Source: an uncultured Opitutaceae bacterium
GTDB taxonomy: Bacteria; Verrucomicrobiota; Verrucomicrobiia; Opitutales; Opitutaceae
DNA length: 64,000 nucleotides
Assembly (NCBI GenBank): GCA_937958045.1
Contig: CALFXL010000002.1
Coordinates: 1-64,000, forward strand
Reading direction: 5' to 3'
Positions within the stretch are counted from its first letter, which is position 1; every line of letters begins with the position of its first letter. The notes below the pieces were generated by a model. That model was not told the DNA's origin. It ran no database searches and saw nothing but the letters and a program-made list of their open reading frames with translations. The position numbers were made by a program, and so were the translations under genes. Shown piece by piece: positions 52,875 through 62,330 of this stretch.

Positions 52875-54283
52875 GCGAGCCCCCGCATGCGGCGGCGACG
52901 TTTTTCGTATTCGGACAAAGGATCCTCTTCGTCCTCGTTCTCTTCCTCTTTCGACTCGGAATCCTCATCATCCTCGTCATCGAGATCGCCTTCAAATTCC
53001 TCGTCGTCGTCGCCGGCGTCGTCAGGAGCGTTCACCAAGGCGAGCACGAGGCCCGCGTCGACGACGGCGAAACCGAGCTGTGTGGCTTGCGACCATTGTT
53101 GGAGCAACAGAGGCGGAATACTCGCGGCCGTGATCAACATCGGCAGCACCTCGCCACGACGGCGAAAGGCCTGCCACGACACGGTGAGCAAATGCAGCGT
53201 GAGCGCGACGCGCAGTCCGAGGAAGCCGAGTCCCACCAATGGCCCGAGCTCGAGCATGGCGCGCTCCCATTCGTTTTCGGAAAGCAAGAAACCGAGACGG
53301 CCCGAGAGGAGTTTTGCGCCGACATTGGAGCCGACGCCGATGCCATGCCCAAAGAACGGCACATCGAGCATCAATTCGAATGGTGCGGTAAAACCGGACG
53401 CGACGCGATCGGTGAGACTGCCCCACGCATCGCCTTGCACCTCGGATGCCGCTTGATTCCAGCGGTCCATGAAGACTATCCACGCCTCCTGCGTAACGGG
53501 GAGAAAACGCAGCGCGACGACCACGAGCAGGGCGGAGACGATCACGCGCGCAAAGGCTGCGTTGAAGGCTCCTTTCAGGAAAATACACGCAAAGAAAACC
53601 ACCGTGACCCAACCGCAGATCACCACCATGCCGCGACTGATCGAGATCGGCAGCGCCAGCGCGATACATATACCGGCAGCGATCACAAACCAATGTGTGT
53701 ACCACTTCTTTTTCTCCGTCACGTAGGCGAGGAAGAATGCCGTGACCAAGGGGAAGAACACCATCGGTCCCGTGATGAACGAGAAGAAACCGGGCGGACG
53801 AATGCGTCCCATCGCACCGTGAATCTGCCCGCCTTCGCCACCGCCGGCACCGAGATTAAGCCAGTGTGTGGAGGGCGAGCGATTTTGCATCACCATCAAC
53901 AGCGTCATCGGAATCGTGATCGCCAGTAGCGCATATCCGATCAGGCGCACGTCGCGTCTCGTGAGCGTCGACGCCATCACCCAGATCAGCGGCAGATGAA
54001 AATAATTCGTGCGAACGCCGTAGATCGTGACCCAGATGTTTCCCTGGCCGCCGAGGAACGGAAAAATCGCCGAAAGCACCGCGAGTACGAAGGTGAAACC
54101 GATGAAGCCGTTTCGCGGAAAAATACCCTGCGCAATCGCGAGACCATAGATCGCGGCGACGACCGGATCGCGCACCAACAGGAGGACGTCCGATGCGCCA
54201 GGAAGGATCCATTTGCGCAAGGCTCCCTCAAAAATCAAAAGCAGCACGTAGGCCCAGATGCCCCATTTAATGTAGCGAATCAT
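52871..54283 (-). CDS. O-antigen polymerase/ligase-like polytopic membrane protein with acidic tail
   Basis: 470 residues from ATG 54283 (MIRYIKWGIWAYVLLLIFEG); the upstream frame overlaps a neighbour. About eleven helices are seen (WGIWAYVLLLIFEGALRKW, FIGFTFVLAVLSAIFPFL, TGPMVFFPLVTAFFLAYV, GMVVICGWVTVVFFACIFL). A long periplasmic loop (GRIRPPGFFSFI region and, later, the GHGIGVGSNVGAKLLSGRLG segment) is typical of Wzy/WaaL-type proteins, which join undecaprenyl-linked repeat units. The C-terminal 50 residues are almost all Asp/Glu, followed by RRRRMRG, an uncommon addition. Only the topology supports the function. Confidence 0.75.
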   Translation of the reverse strand: MIRYIKWGIWAYVLLLIFEGALRKWILPGASDVLLLVRDPVVAAIYGLAIAQGIFPRNGFIGFTFVLAVLSAIFPFLGGQGNIWVTIYGVRTNYFHLPLIWVMASTLTRRDVRLIGYALLAITIPMTLLMVMQNRSPSTHWLNLGAGGGEGGQIHGAMGRIRPPGFFSFITGPMVFFPLVTAFFLAYVTEKKKWYTHWFVIAAGICIALALPISISRGMVVICGWVTVVFFACIFLKGAFNAAFARVIVSALLVVVALRFLPVTQEAWIVFMDRWNQAASEVQGDAWGSLTDRVASGFTAPFELMLDVPFFGHGIGVGSNVGAKLLSGRLGFLLSENEWERAMLELGPLVGLGFLGLRVALTLHLLTVSWQAFRRRGEVLPMLITAASIPPLLLQQWSQATQLGFAVVDAGLVLALVNAPDDAGDDDEEFEGDLDDEDDEDSESKEEENEDEEDPLSEYEKRRRRMRGLA

Positions 54284-54323
54284 GGTGTGATGGCGGTCGG
54301 GCGACCCGGTCTCATGGTGCGCA

Positions 54324-55583
54324 TTAGCCTTGAGCGGTTGAAGTTTGGCAAGCCCGCGCCACGCTTTCGGCGAGGCGCTGGCCGTAGTTGTCCCACGTAA
54401 AGTGGGCGGCGCGCGTCGCGGCTTGCGCACCGAGGTGATTGATCAACGCGCGATCGCGATGCAGTCGCTCGAGTTTTTCGGCGATCGCTGCGGAGGAGCG
54501 AATCGGCACGATGAATCCTTCGCGTCCGTCTTCGATCAGATCCGGCGCCGCGGTGTGCGACGTCGCGATGATCGGCAGGCCCATGGCCATCGCTTCGAGC
54601 AGCACGAGGCCGAAACCTTCGAACAACGACGGAAAAACAAACACATCGTGCGCGGCCATTTCCGCGAGCACTTCGCTGTGCGGACAGGACGGAATCCAAC
54701 GCACACCTTCGCGGCGAAGTTCGGTTTGAAGCGCGGGGCATTCGGTGAGCGGCGGTGTGCCGATGATCGTCAATTCGACGGCGCGGCCCAGCGCGCGGCA
54801 GGCCGCGAACAGGTACGACAAGCCTTTGCGTTGGCCGAGCGAACCGACGAAGATCACGCGCAGTGGACCGGTTCCCTCGCGTTCGGTTCGCCGCGGCGCG
54901 GTAGCGGGTCTCGTCGGAGCGCCATATGGAATCACTTCGACGGGCGCTGAAAATCCGGGCGCGGCTGAAAGCGTTTTCAGCGTGTACGTGCTGGCCACAT
55001 ACACGCGATCGGCGAGCGCAAGCTCCTCGTCCTTGCGCGCGGTTTTCGCGGGACTGTCGTCATTGCCCACCAGCGTGGAAGCCCAGCCGGGCTCGAGTTC
55101 GGCCTCTTCTAACAACAACTCGCGCGCGGCACGCCAATAACCGATCGGCAAGTCGTAGAGACACACCTGCCCGCGCTGCTTCGCTTCGCGAAACGAAAAC
55201 GCCGCGCCGTCTTCGTACGCGTAGAGCCCCGCGAACCCGCCGCTGCGCAACCGGCGCGCAACGCGGCGATCGAGCGAGTGATAGACCGCGTCGACGCTCA
55301 GCAAACCCGTTTCGTGACGCACCAGGCTCCGCGCGCCGAGGCGATGCGCGAGCAGGCGTCCGGCCTCGCGCCAAGGATGTGCGCGCAGGCATGGCTGCAA
55401 TTCATCGGGAAACGAACGCCGTGCGAGCTGACCGCGGACGCCGCCGGGCAAAAGCCGGGTGAGCGGATTGCGTCCGCGGTAGTTGATGCAGGTCCAGAAC
55501 TCGCGGATCAAACCGGCGCGATGCAGCCCGAGGGCGGCGTGGCGGACGTTGGCGTTTCCGGTGGGATGGGAGAAAAGAAGCAC
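54324..55583 (-). CDS. GT4-family glycosyltransferase
   Basis: 419 residues if GTG 55583 is the start (LLFSHPTGNANVRHAALGLH); a longer frame reaches 55679 but would overlap the upstream gene by 73 bases. The donor half shows RVIFVGSLGQRKGLSYLFAA, DVFVFPSLFEGFGLVLLEA and AMAMGLPIIATSHTAAPDLI, classic retaining GT-B features. The first half reads as a divergent acceptor domain (AYEDGAAFSFREAKQRG, YDLPIGYWRAAREL). It is 40 bases before the Wzy-like gene. Start codon is the main uncertainty. Confidence 0.88.
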   Translation of the reverse strand: MLLFSHPTGNANVRHAALGLHRAGLIREFWTCINYRGRNPLTRLLPGGVRGQLARRSFPDELQPCLRAHPWREAGRLLAHRLGARSLVRHETGLLSVDAVYHSLDRRVARRLRSGGFAGLYAYEDGAAFSFREAKQRGQVCLYDLPIGYWRAARELLLEEAELEPGWASTLVGNDDSPAKTARKDEELALADRVYVASTYTLKTLSAAPGFSAPVEVIPYGAPTRPATAPRRTEREGTGPLRVIFVGSLGQRKGLSYLFAACRALGRAVELTIIGTPPLTECPALQTELRREGVRWIPSCPHSEVLAEMAAHDVFVFPSLFEGFGLVLLEAMAMGLPIIATSHTAAPDLIEDGREGFIVPIRSSAAIAEKLERLHRDRALINHLGAQAATRAAHFTWDNYGQRLAESVARACQTSTAQG

Positions 55584-55606
55584 GGACGAAGAAGCGAAAT
55601 TGGGCG

Positions 55607-56743
55607 TCAGACGGTGGCGGGCGCGACTGGTGTAGTTGAATTTCGAATACGCGGGTCCGATTCGAAATACTCGAACCACTGACGCGACACGACGGAAGGC
55701 TCGAAGTGGCGGTCGTACACCTCGCGCTGCGCCAGCCGCGAGGTTTCTCCGGTGCGAAGACGACGCACGAGTTCGAGCGCGCCCGCGAGCGCGGAATCGA
55801 GCGTGCAGGGATGATCGAGCACGATGCAGTTGCGCGGTTCGCGTCCGATCTCACGCGTGCCGCCGCGATCGGTGGCCATCCACGGCAGGCCGGCGGACAT
55901 CGTTTCGATGAGGCTGAGCGGCATGCCTTCGTTGTGTATCGAAAAAAGCACTACAGCATCGAGCGAGCGGAGCACTTCGCCGTGGCGCTCGAGCGAACGA
56001 TACGCGCCGTGATAGCGGATGTTGGGAAACGTTTTGAAATGAGATTCCGGATAATCCGGGCCTTCGCCGTGAATATGCCAGATCACGCCGGCGAGCTCGG
56101 GACGTTGGCTGAGCGCGCAGAGCAGGTCGATGCCCTTGGTCGAAACCAACCGGCCAAGAAAGCCGAAATGCAGCGGACGCTCGCCGGCGGGGCCGGGCTC
56201 GATCACCTGTTCGCGCGCGACAGGACACGCGGTGAAGTAGGGCAGGAATTTCACGCCGCTTCGTCCGAGCGCTGATTCGATGTTGCGACGCGTCGCGTCG
56301 CTGCACGCGATGACTTCGGGAGCACGCGCGAGCACACGGCGAAACGATGGCGACCACGTCGCCTGTTCGCCTTCGTCCGCGGCGGTGTGATGATGATGCA
56401 CGATGCGGGTGTCGCCACGCGCGGCGCGCCAGACGATGCTCGCGAGCGCGCTCTGACCATTGGTGTAAACGAGATCCCAGCGCGTGCCGCGCACGGCGAG
56501 CGTTTCGCGCCAGAGCCAGAGGTATTTTTGAAGTTTCGTCGCTTCGCCACGCGGACGCGAAAGCTCGCGAAAATCGACACCCGCGGCACGCAACGACGCA
56601 CGCGCGTCGGCATTGAGTGAGTCGCTCGTTGTGAGCATGCGCACATGATGACCACGCGCGGCGGCTTGCTCGGCGAGCACGCAGACATGGCGTTCCATGC
56701 CACCGTACGCCGCCATTTGAGGAACGTAGAAAAGCAGGTTCAT
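55607..56743 (-). CDS. GT4-family glycosyltransferase
   Basis: 378 residues from ATG 56743 (MNLLFYVPQMAAYGGMERHV, a standard glycine-rich GT4 opening). RIVHHHHTAADEGEQ lies in the acceptor half; LHFGFLGRLVSTKGIDLLCA, LDAVVLFSIHNEGMPLSLIE and TMSAGLPWMATDRGGTRE belong to the donor half, with the E-x7-E pair displaced as EGMPLSLIE. The start overlaps the previous gene's stop by ATGA. The substrate is unknown; the gene is part of the coupled polysaccharide cluster. Confidence 0.92.
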   Translation of the reverse strand: MNLLFYVPQMAAYGGMERHVCVLAEQAAARGHHVRMLTTSDSLNADARASLRAAGVDFRELSRPRGEATKLQKYLWLWRETLAVRGTRWDLVYTNGQSALASIVWRAARGDTRIVHHHHTAADEGEQATWSPSFRRVLARAPEVIACSDATRRNIESALGRSGVKFLPYFTACPVAREQVIEPGPAGERPLHFGFLGRLVSTKGIDLLCALSQRPELAGVIWHIHGEGPDYPESHFKTFPNIRYHGAYRSLERHGEVLRSLDAVVLFSIHNEGMPLSLIETMSAGLPWMATDRGGTREIGREPRNCIVLDHPCTLDSALAGALELVRRLRTGETSRLAQREVYDRHFEPSVVSRQWFEYFESDPRIRNSTTPVAPATV

Positions 56744-57888
56744 GGATGCGGTTCGGAATAATCGACGCCTGTCTGCAGGCGTGCGAGGAAAGCTTGGGTG
56801 AGTGCGGATAGACGCGGTTGCGGCGCGCGTCGGCGTCCGAGCCAGCCGGCGACCAACTCCACCGGCGTTTGAGAAAGTTTCACGACCAGCGGATCGCGCA
56901 AGGGCGCGGGCGTCGGCGGCACGCGCAGCGCCCAATCCTCGCGCGGCACGATGACCGGCACGCCGTGATCGAGCATGGCCGCCACGGCGCCGCTCTTGCC
57001 GATGAGCGCCCATGGATGCGTGCCGATGCCGAAATCGAGTGTTTGCAGCAGGCGCGAGATTTCCGCGGACGAACGTTCGCCAAGATTTTCAAACGTGATT
57101 TTGCCCGCGTACTGCGCGGCGAGTTGGGCGAACAGTCGTTCGCCATGCGCACCGAGACGACCGAAGCCGACGATGCGCAAAGAGCGTCGCGCCGTCTGGG
57201 CCGCGCCATGCAGCGTCGCGAGGCATGCGTGCGGATCGAATTGCGGATGCACAGTGCCGAAAATGCCGCCGACCCATTCGGTGGAGGCCGGCGCGGGCGG
57301 CATCGGTTCGACCGGGATGTTTCCGCACAAAGGCAACACGCCGGGCGCAAAACCCTCGCGCAACAACACCGCGCGATAAGCGGGATTCGACGTATCCATC
57401 GCGACCGGCTGGATGTGGCGAATGAGTTCCTTCAATGCGCGACGCTGGAAGAAGCCATACACGCGATTCTTGAACGGCTCGCCTTGCGAAATGCCGATCC
57501 AGAGCTCGTGCAGCATCACGTGATTGAAGCGCCCGCGGCCAAGTTGAGAGATTTCGAAGGCCGAGTCGGGAATGACGCCCTTCGGATGAAATCCGTAAGG
57601 GACCAGCTGCCAGCTGATCCAATCGGGTGCGTGCGTTTGCACAAAAGCGCGCGCATGTTCGCAGCGCACCGTCCACGTGAGCTGCGGCGACAAACGCAGC
57701 GCGGGAAACTCGTGGCCGCGGTCGCTCTGCATTTCCTGGCGAGCAGGCACATCGAGATGCTGGTCGTTGATGGCGATCAACGCGCACGTGTGCCCCTGAT
57801 CGGCGCAGCCGCTCGCGAGCAGGCGCACGTAGTCGCCCACGCCGTCGCGGCCCGGTTGCAGGGAAGTGCAGATAAACACCAGCTTCAT
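56740..57888 (-). CDS. GT-B-like glycosyltransferase
   Basis: 382 residues from ATG 57888 (MKLVFICTSLQPGRDGVGDY). The opening GRDGVGDYVRLLASGCADQG resembles the acceptor-binding loop of GT4 enzymes; further on LRIVGFGRLGAHGERLFAQL and IGKSGAVAAMLDHGVPVIVP suggest the donor half. The E-x7-E motif is not clearly present, so it is a divergent member. Its stop overlaps the next start by ATGA. Catalytic activity is likely but unproven. Confidence 0.78.
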   Translation of the reverse strand: MKLVFICTSLQPGRDGVGDYVRLLASGCADQGHTCALIAINDQHLDVPARQEMQSDRGHEFPALRLSPQLTWTVRCEHARAFVQTHAPDWISWQLVPYGFHPKGVIPDSAFEISQLGRGRFNHVMLHELWIGISQGEPFKNRVYGFFQRRALKELIRHIQPVAMDTSNPAYRAVLLREGFAPGVLPLCGNIPVEPMPPAPASTEWVGGIFGTVHPQFDPHACLATLHGAAQTARRSLRIVGFGRLGAHGERLFAQLAAQYAGKITFENLGERSSAEISRLLQTLDFGIGTHPWALIGKSGAVAAMLDHGVPVIVPREDWALRVPPTPAPLRDPLVVKLSQTPVELVAGWLGRRRAPQPRLSALTQAFLARLQTGVDYSEPHP

Positions 57889-57946
57889 GACGGCGCGCAG
57901 ACACCGCCGAAGCGCGGGCGTTGCTTGGAGGCGAGCGGAAAGTCCT

Positions 57947-58876
57947 TCATGTGCGACGATAGAAGCGGCCGATCAAGGCGGCGACGGCCAGTGCACGACG
58001 TTGGCGGCGGAACCACGCGGGTGGGAAAATCGTGATCGGTCCATTTTGACCGAACTGGAAAAACGCCTTTGCGGCCGCCGACGGTGGATAACCGCGCAGC
58101 GCGCGTCCCACAAAACCGCCCTGCCACGGCTTGGGCGTGCCGATGGCGTGCGAGAGATAATGCCCGCCGACGGCGAAATCCATGCCCTCGGATCCGGTGG
58201 CGTTGACGGGAAATTCTCCGAGCATGAGCGAGAGATTGAGCGCGTCTTGATCGGACGAGTGGAAAAGCGCGGTGGGGCCGCCGACCTTCAAGTTGTTGAG
58301 GGAGCCATTGGTTTCGCCGATGCGACGGATGAGGTCGGCCCAGATCGTCAGGAACTCGCGTTGTGCGCGCGGCATGCCGACGAAGCCGCCGGAATAGTAG
58401 CGATCGCGCGCGGAACGAACGGAGAGGCCTTGTTGCGCCGCCCATTCGCGCCAGCCGATGCGAAGCGGGTGACCGGACGGAAGGTAGTCATTGACGTCTT
58501 CGCACAACGCGATGCCGCCATGCGCCCAGCGTTCGAGGGGAGCCCACGGACATTTTACGACGATGTCGGGATCCAGATAAAAATATTGATCGGGATCGCC
58601 CGCGTGCGTGCCCCACGTATCGAGCAGGAAACTCGGTTTGTAATTGGTGAAATGGATCTCCGTGGAGAGCGGGATGAACCACGCTTCGATGCCATCGAGG
58701 TCGCGGATTTGCACATCGCCGGGGCCTTTGCGCGCGCCGGCAGCCCACGGCGGAAGCGGGCCGCGCAGGCCGCACAGGAAACGTCCGCGATAGCCGGAAG
58801 CATGCAGCGAATTGAGCAGCGCGGCGGCGCCGATGTGATAGTTTCCCTCGAAGAGCGTGCAGATGGCGGTGGTCAT
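57947..58876 (-). CDS. nucleotide-diphospho-sugar transferase (GT8-like)
   Basis: 309 residues from ATG 58876 (MTTAICTLFEGNYHIGAAAL). The GT-A features are AALLNSLHASGYRGRFLCGL and QYFYLDPDIVVKCPW, which holds the metal-binding DxD-like LDPD, and GGFVGMPRAQREF. This matches the GT8/nucleotide-diphospho-sugar transferase group rather than family 2 or 4. Its start overlaps the stop of the first cluster gene (ATGA). It is followed after 58 bases by the GT-B gene. Confidence 0.82.
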   Translation of the reverse strand: MTTAICTLFEGNYHIGAAALLNSLHASGYRGRFLCGLRGPLPPWAAGARKGPGDVQIRDLDGIEAWFIPLSTEIHFTNYKPSFLLDTWGTHAGDPDQYFYLDPDIVVKCPWAPLERWAHGGIALCEDVNDYLPSGHPLRIGWREWAAQQGLSVRSARDRYYSGGFVGMPRAQREFLTIWADLIRRIGETNGSLNNLKVGGPTALFHSSDQDALNLSLMLGEFPVNATGSEGMDFAVGGHYLSHAIGTPKPWQGGFVGRALRGYPPSAAAKAFFQFGQNGPITIFPPAWFRRQRRALAVAALIGRFYRRT

Positions 58877-59784
58877 GACGACGGACTGCGTTTTACCCAG
58901 CCGAGCACCAAGGCCGCGGCACTGTAGAGAAGGATGCGAGGCGAAGCCGGGCGATGACGGCGCGCACGCGCGATGTGTTGACGCGCGAGTCGTGGATTGG
59001 CGCGCAGGACGATGCGCCCGGCGTCGAGCCACGCGGAGGCGACACGTTCGCGGCGCAAATCGGCGGGGATCTCGGCCCAATCGACGTTGCGCTCAAACAC
59101 CTCGGCCACGCCGACCGCCATCGCGGGCGCGTTGCGCGTCATCGCGGCGCCGTGCTGACGGTAGCGGCAGCTCAATGTATCCACGTAATGAATACGCGCT
59201 CCGGCGCGCACGAGCCGGATCCAGAGTTCGCGGTCTTCGACGTAGCGGCAGTTGGGATCGAAGCCGCCGACGCGCGTGAGGATGTCCCGCTGGATGAGGG
59301 TGGACGACGGTTGGATGATGTATTCGCCGCGAAAAAGAGAGACGGGGAGCGCCGCGGTGGTGGCGGGCGAGGGCATGCGCAGTTCGAGATCGCGACCGGA
59401 ATCGCTGTCGAAGAGCACGACGCCGGTGTGGATCAATTCGGCGCCGGAACTGCGGGCCGCGGCGACAGCGTGTTCGAGATGATGCGGCGTCCACAGATCG
59501 TCGGAATCGATCAACGCGATCCATTGGCCGCGGGCGCGCGCGATGGCGGTGTTTCGGGTGGCTGGCAGGCCGCGGTTGGCGGGATGACGCTCGAAATGGA
59601 CGTGTTGCGTGACGGTTTTGGCGAAGTCGCGAACGATCGCTTCGGTGCCGTCGTCGGAGCCATCCTCAATGATGATGGCTTCCCAGTCGGCGAAGGTCTG
59701 GGCGCGGATGCTGGCGAGGGTTTCGCCGATGAAGGCGCGAGCCTTGAAAGCGGGAATGCAGATCGTGACGGCGGGAGAGGTCAT
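58873..59784 (-). CDS. glycosyltransferase family 2
   Basis: 303 residues from ATG 59784 (MTSPAVTICIPAFKARAFIG); an earlier frame start at 59808 is less likely. GT-A motifs: TICIPAFKARAFIGETLASI, IIEDGSDDGTEAIVRDF and GQWIALIDSDDLWTPHHLEH (DxD), then the acceptor-domain RYVEDRELWIRL (ED motif). This is a typical inverting GT2 enzyme. It is the first gene of the minus-strand polysaccharide cluster; the 130 bases upstream (59785-59914) are the likely promoter region and contain no other gene. Confidence 0.93.
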   Translation of the reverse strand: MTSPAVTICIPAFKARAFIGETLASIRAQTFADWEAIIIEDGSDDGTEAIVRDFAKTVTQHVHFERHPANRGLPATRNTAIARARGQWIALIDSDDLWTPHHLEHAVAAARSSGAELIHTGVVLFDSDSGRDLELRMPSPATTAALPVSLFRGEYIIQPSSTLIQRDILTRVGGFDPNCRYVEDRELWIRLVRAGARIHYVDTLSCRYRQHGAAMTRNAPAMAVGVAEVFERNVDWAEIPADLRRERVASAWLDAGRIVLRANPRLARQHIARARRHRPASPRILLYSAAALVLGWVKRSPSS

Positions 59785-59914
59785 GCACGGGTCCGATCGC
59801 GGCGGCACGCAATGAGTTTGACGGCAAGAGGATGTCGTCGATGGCGTCGGGCGGGGGCGGACATGGCTGCAAAAAGGAGCGAAACGTGCGGCTGTGCCAG
59901 TTTTTTTGCCGGGC

Positions 59915-60907
59915 TCAGCGGACGTCGTGGGTAAAAGCTTGGTTGTCGAACTGCTGGTTCAGGCGGATGCGCTCGGCTTCGAGCAGACGGCGCTCGATGT
60001 CGGCCAAGGCGGGCTCGAGCTCGGCGTCGCCGACCAGATGTGTCTCGGCGAGGATCACGAGTTCCTGCCAGCGATTGCGCAGGGCGGCCTCGGAGAGGTG
60101 CGAGTATTCGACCGTGGCGACCTTGAACATGCCCTCGAGGGTATCGAGCGCGGGCTGGCGGATCTGGAGGTAGTCGTTGAGGAGACGCGCCGCGCTGGCG
60201 GCCGCTTCGGGAATCGGGCAAACGGTGAGTGTATCGATTTCGTTGATACACGGCCAGGCCTCCGCGAACGGCAGGCGGGCGGCGGCCAAGGGCGTGCCAT
60301 CGACCGCGGCGGCTTGCTCGGCGGCGACGGCGTTGAGCTCCGACAAGGTGCGCTCGAGCTCGGCGGCGGCGGTGCGCACGGTGGTGATTTTCCACGTGGC
60401 GTGATTCGAAGGGATCGGCCGGCCGTTTTTGGCGTCCTCGGCGAGGGCGGCGGCGGTTTCGCGCAGATCGCGAACAAACCCCTTCATGCGATCGACGACG
60501 ATCGCGTGTTGATGCGCCCAGTGACTGTGAAGACGCGAAGCCTGTATGCCGCGCTGGAAGATCGGATCGTGCGTGCTGAGGTAGGCGAGGAGCGCCTCGC
60601 GGAGGCCGGGTTGCACGCGTTCGCGCGCGAGCGTGGCGCGCGTGATGAGACGGTCGATCGAGGCGCGCTGGATTTGGACGGTTTTCAGCGCGGCCTGATA
60701 ATCTTCGCGGTCTTTTTTCGAGGCGAGAATGCCGCCGAGCGCGGGCTTGCGGGCGTTGATTTCGTCGGTGCGGGCGAGGTTTTCGCGGCGGCTTTCTTCC
60801 AGCACGCTCAGGGCGACGGACAAGGTGGCGTCATCGCGCAGCATGCCGACGAGCGCCGGGGGAAATGCGGCAAACGGTGAGTCGGGGCTGGAAGTCGGCT
60901 GCGTCAT
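59915..60907 (-). CDS. helical protein of unknown function
   Basis: 330 residues from ATG 60907 (MTQPTSSPDSPFAAFPPALV). No signal peptide or membrane helix is visible. Long amphipathic stretches (VALSVLEESRRENLARTDEI, EDYQAALKTVQIQRASIDRL, AELERTLSELNAVAAEQAAA, ALADIERRLLEAERIRLNQQ) suggest an all-helical, coiled-coil-rich protein. No family recognised. It stands alone: 130 bases to the polysaccharide cluster downstream and 196 bases to the kinase gene upstream. Composition and length support a real gene, but no role can be suggested. Confidence 0.75.
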   Translation of the reverse strand: MTQPTSSPDSPFAAFPPALVGMLRDDATLSVALSVLEESRRENLARTDEINARKPALGGILASKKDREDYQAALKTVQIQRASIDRLITRATLARERVQPGLREALLAYLSTHDPIFQRGIQASRLHSHWAHQHAIVVDRMKGFVRDLRETAAALAEDAKNGRPIPSNHATWKITTVRTAAAELERTLSELNAVAAEQAAAVDGTPLAAARLPFAEAWPCINEIDTLTVCPIPEAAASAARLLNDYLQIRQPALDTLEGMFKVATVEYSHLSEAALRNRWQELVILAETHLVGDAELEPALADIERRLLEAERIRLNQQFDNQAFTHDVR

Positions 60908-61103
60908 GCACGCGGTACGCGCGTTAAGGTGCGAGGACCCGCCGCCGGTGGAGCGGAGGTGGTCGCGGAATAGCGGGCGGACGTGACGTGAATGTCTGGC
61001 ACCATTTCCCTAGCGGATGAAACGGAGAGTGGCTAAATTCGCGTAAAAGAAAGCGCGAGGAAAAGTCGCGCGGAAAGGCCGGGCAATTCGCAGCGGAGGG
61101 GCA
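60908..61103. other. short intergenic region without recognisable features
   Basis: A 196-base gap between two minus-strand genes. It holds no credible open frame, terminator or repeat; a promoter for the helical protein gene is expected here but could not be placed. Confidence 0.3.
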
Positions 61104-62330
61104 TCAACCGCGGCGGATTTCCGAGCCGTGGAAGCGGATCTGAAGGCGGAAGACTTTTTTGACGCGGCATTTGATGATTCCAGTGGCGGGATCGAAACGC
61201 TCCGGCACTTCGATGCGATGCAGATCGACGACGGCGTGGTAACCGCGTTCCGAGAAAACGTCGATGAGCATGGCGAGGGCCAGCGGATCATCGAGCACGG
61301 GGTCTTCGGTGTTGATGAAGGCGACGCCCGAGATGGCGTGGCGGAGGACGATCGGCATCAGCTTTTTGCCGACGAAGGTGACGACGCGGCCGAAGAGCTC
61401 GGTGTGTTCGTACTCGTAGCTGTCGAGGCGTTTCACCAACTCCTGGCGCGCGTGGATGATGATATCGCTCGCGACGGGCAGCGAGCGGAGGCGGTCGTAG
61501 GTGCGCGGATCGAGTTCGAGCGAGCTCTGGTACTTGAGCTCGCGGAGGATGTTTTCCTCAACCTCGGCGATGGTGCCTTGGGCGTTGATAAAGTGGTAAT
61601 GGAAAATCTCCTTCAGCGATTGAAGGGCGGCCCACGTTTGCTCCTTAAAAACGCGGTAGCGGCGTTGAGCGAGCGCGGGATCATAGTCGGTCGCGCGTTC
61701 TTCCAAGAGCTCGCCGATGCCGGTGCGGCGGACCTCGGCGTTGTGTTCGCGGATTTCACGGCCACGCTTGAGCTGGCGGGCGACACTCTCCTTTTCGTCC
61801 ACGAAGAGCACCATGATGTGAATCGTGGGCTGGCGGAAATGGATGCCGAGCGGTGTATCCGCAAATTCCCTACGCAGCTGGTGCAATTGATCGACGAGGA
61901 GTTTGAGGCACTCCACCTGGACCTTGGTGCGCGGAAATCCGTCGAGGATGACGCCGTCGCGATATTCGGGGCGTAGGAGTTCGCGCAACAAGATGCCGAT
62001 GACCTCGCGATCGCCGACCATGCCGCCGGCGTCTTTGATGCGGCGGGCTTCAGGCGTGTCGAGAAGCGCGCTGACCACGATGGGCGGGCAGGTGAGGCCG
62101 CGGGCTTGGAGGATGAAATTGGTGTTGGTGCCCTTGCCGGCGCCGGGGGCGCCGCCGAGGAGGATGAACTCTTTGGGGAAGCGGAGGTTTTCGCGACCGA
62201 GCTCGGATTCGAGCTCGCGCCACACGGCATCGAAAATGAGCTGTGCGTCCTTGATCTCCAAGTCGGGCAGCCGCGCGGGCGTGGCGGCGGCGGGGGCAGT
62301 GGGGGGCGTGTTTTGGGCGGGCGCGCTCAT
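61104..62330 (-). CDS. adenylate-kinase-like nucleoside monophosphate kinase with large C-terminal extension
   Basis: 408 residues from ATG 62330. After an Ala/Pro-rich N-terminus, residues about 50-250 form a P-loop kinase: [10 protein letters not shown] (59-68), [19 protein letters not shown] and VILDGFPRT (128-135), the adenylate kinase signatures. A basic segment with [14 protein letters not shown] (lid-like) follows. Adenylate kinases are about 215 residues long; here roughly 160 further residues follow, with [20 protein letters not shown] and [20 protein letters not shown] text in [16 protein letters not shown]. The extension is not recognised. Likely phosphotransfer between ATP and a nucleoside monophosphate. 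Confidence 0.85.
   Translation of the reverse strand: MSAPAQNTPPTAPAAATPARLPDLEIKDAQLIFDAVWRELESELGRENLRFPKEFILLGGAPGAGKGTNTNFILQARGLTCPPIVVSALLDTPEARRIKDAGGMVGDREVIGILLRELLRPEYRDGVILDGFPRTKVQVECLKLLVDQLHQLRREFADTPLGIHFRQPTIHIMVLFVDEKESVARQLKRGREIREHNAEVRRTGIGELLEERATDYDPALAQRRYRVFKEQTWAALQSLKEIFHYHFINAQGTIAEVEENILRELKYQSSLELDPRTYDRLRSLPVASDIIIHARQELVKRLDSYEYEHTELFGRVVTFVGKKLMPIVLRHAISGVAFINTEDPVLDDPLALAMLIDVFSERGYHAVVDLHRIEVPERFDPATGIIKCRVKKVFRLQIRFHGSEIRRG

Noticed and set aside
61000..61020. A CCATTTCCCTAGC stretch resembling the minus strand of the GGTTAGGGAAAAGG box
   Set aside because: Similarity is limited to a few bases and no paired stems surround it.
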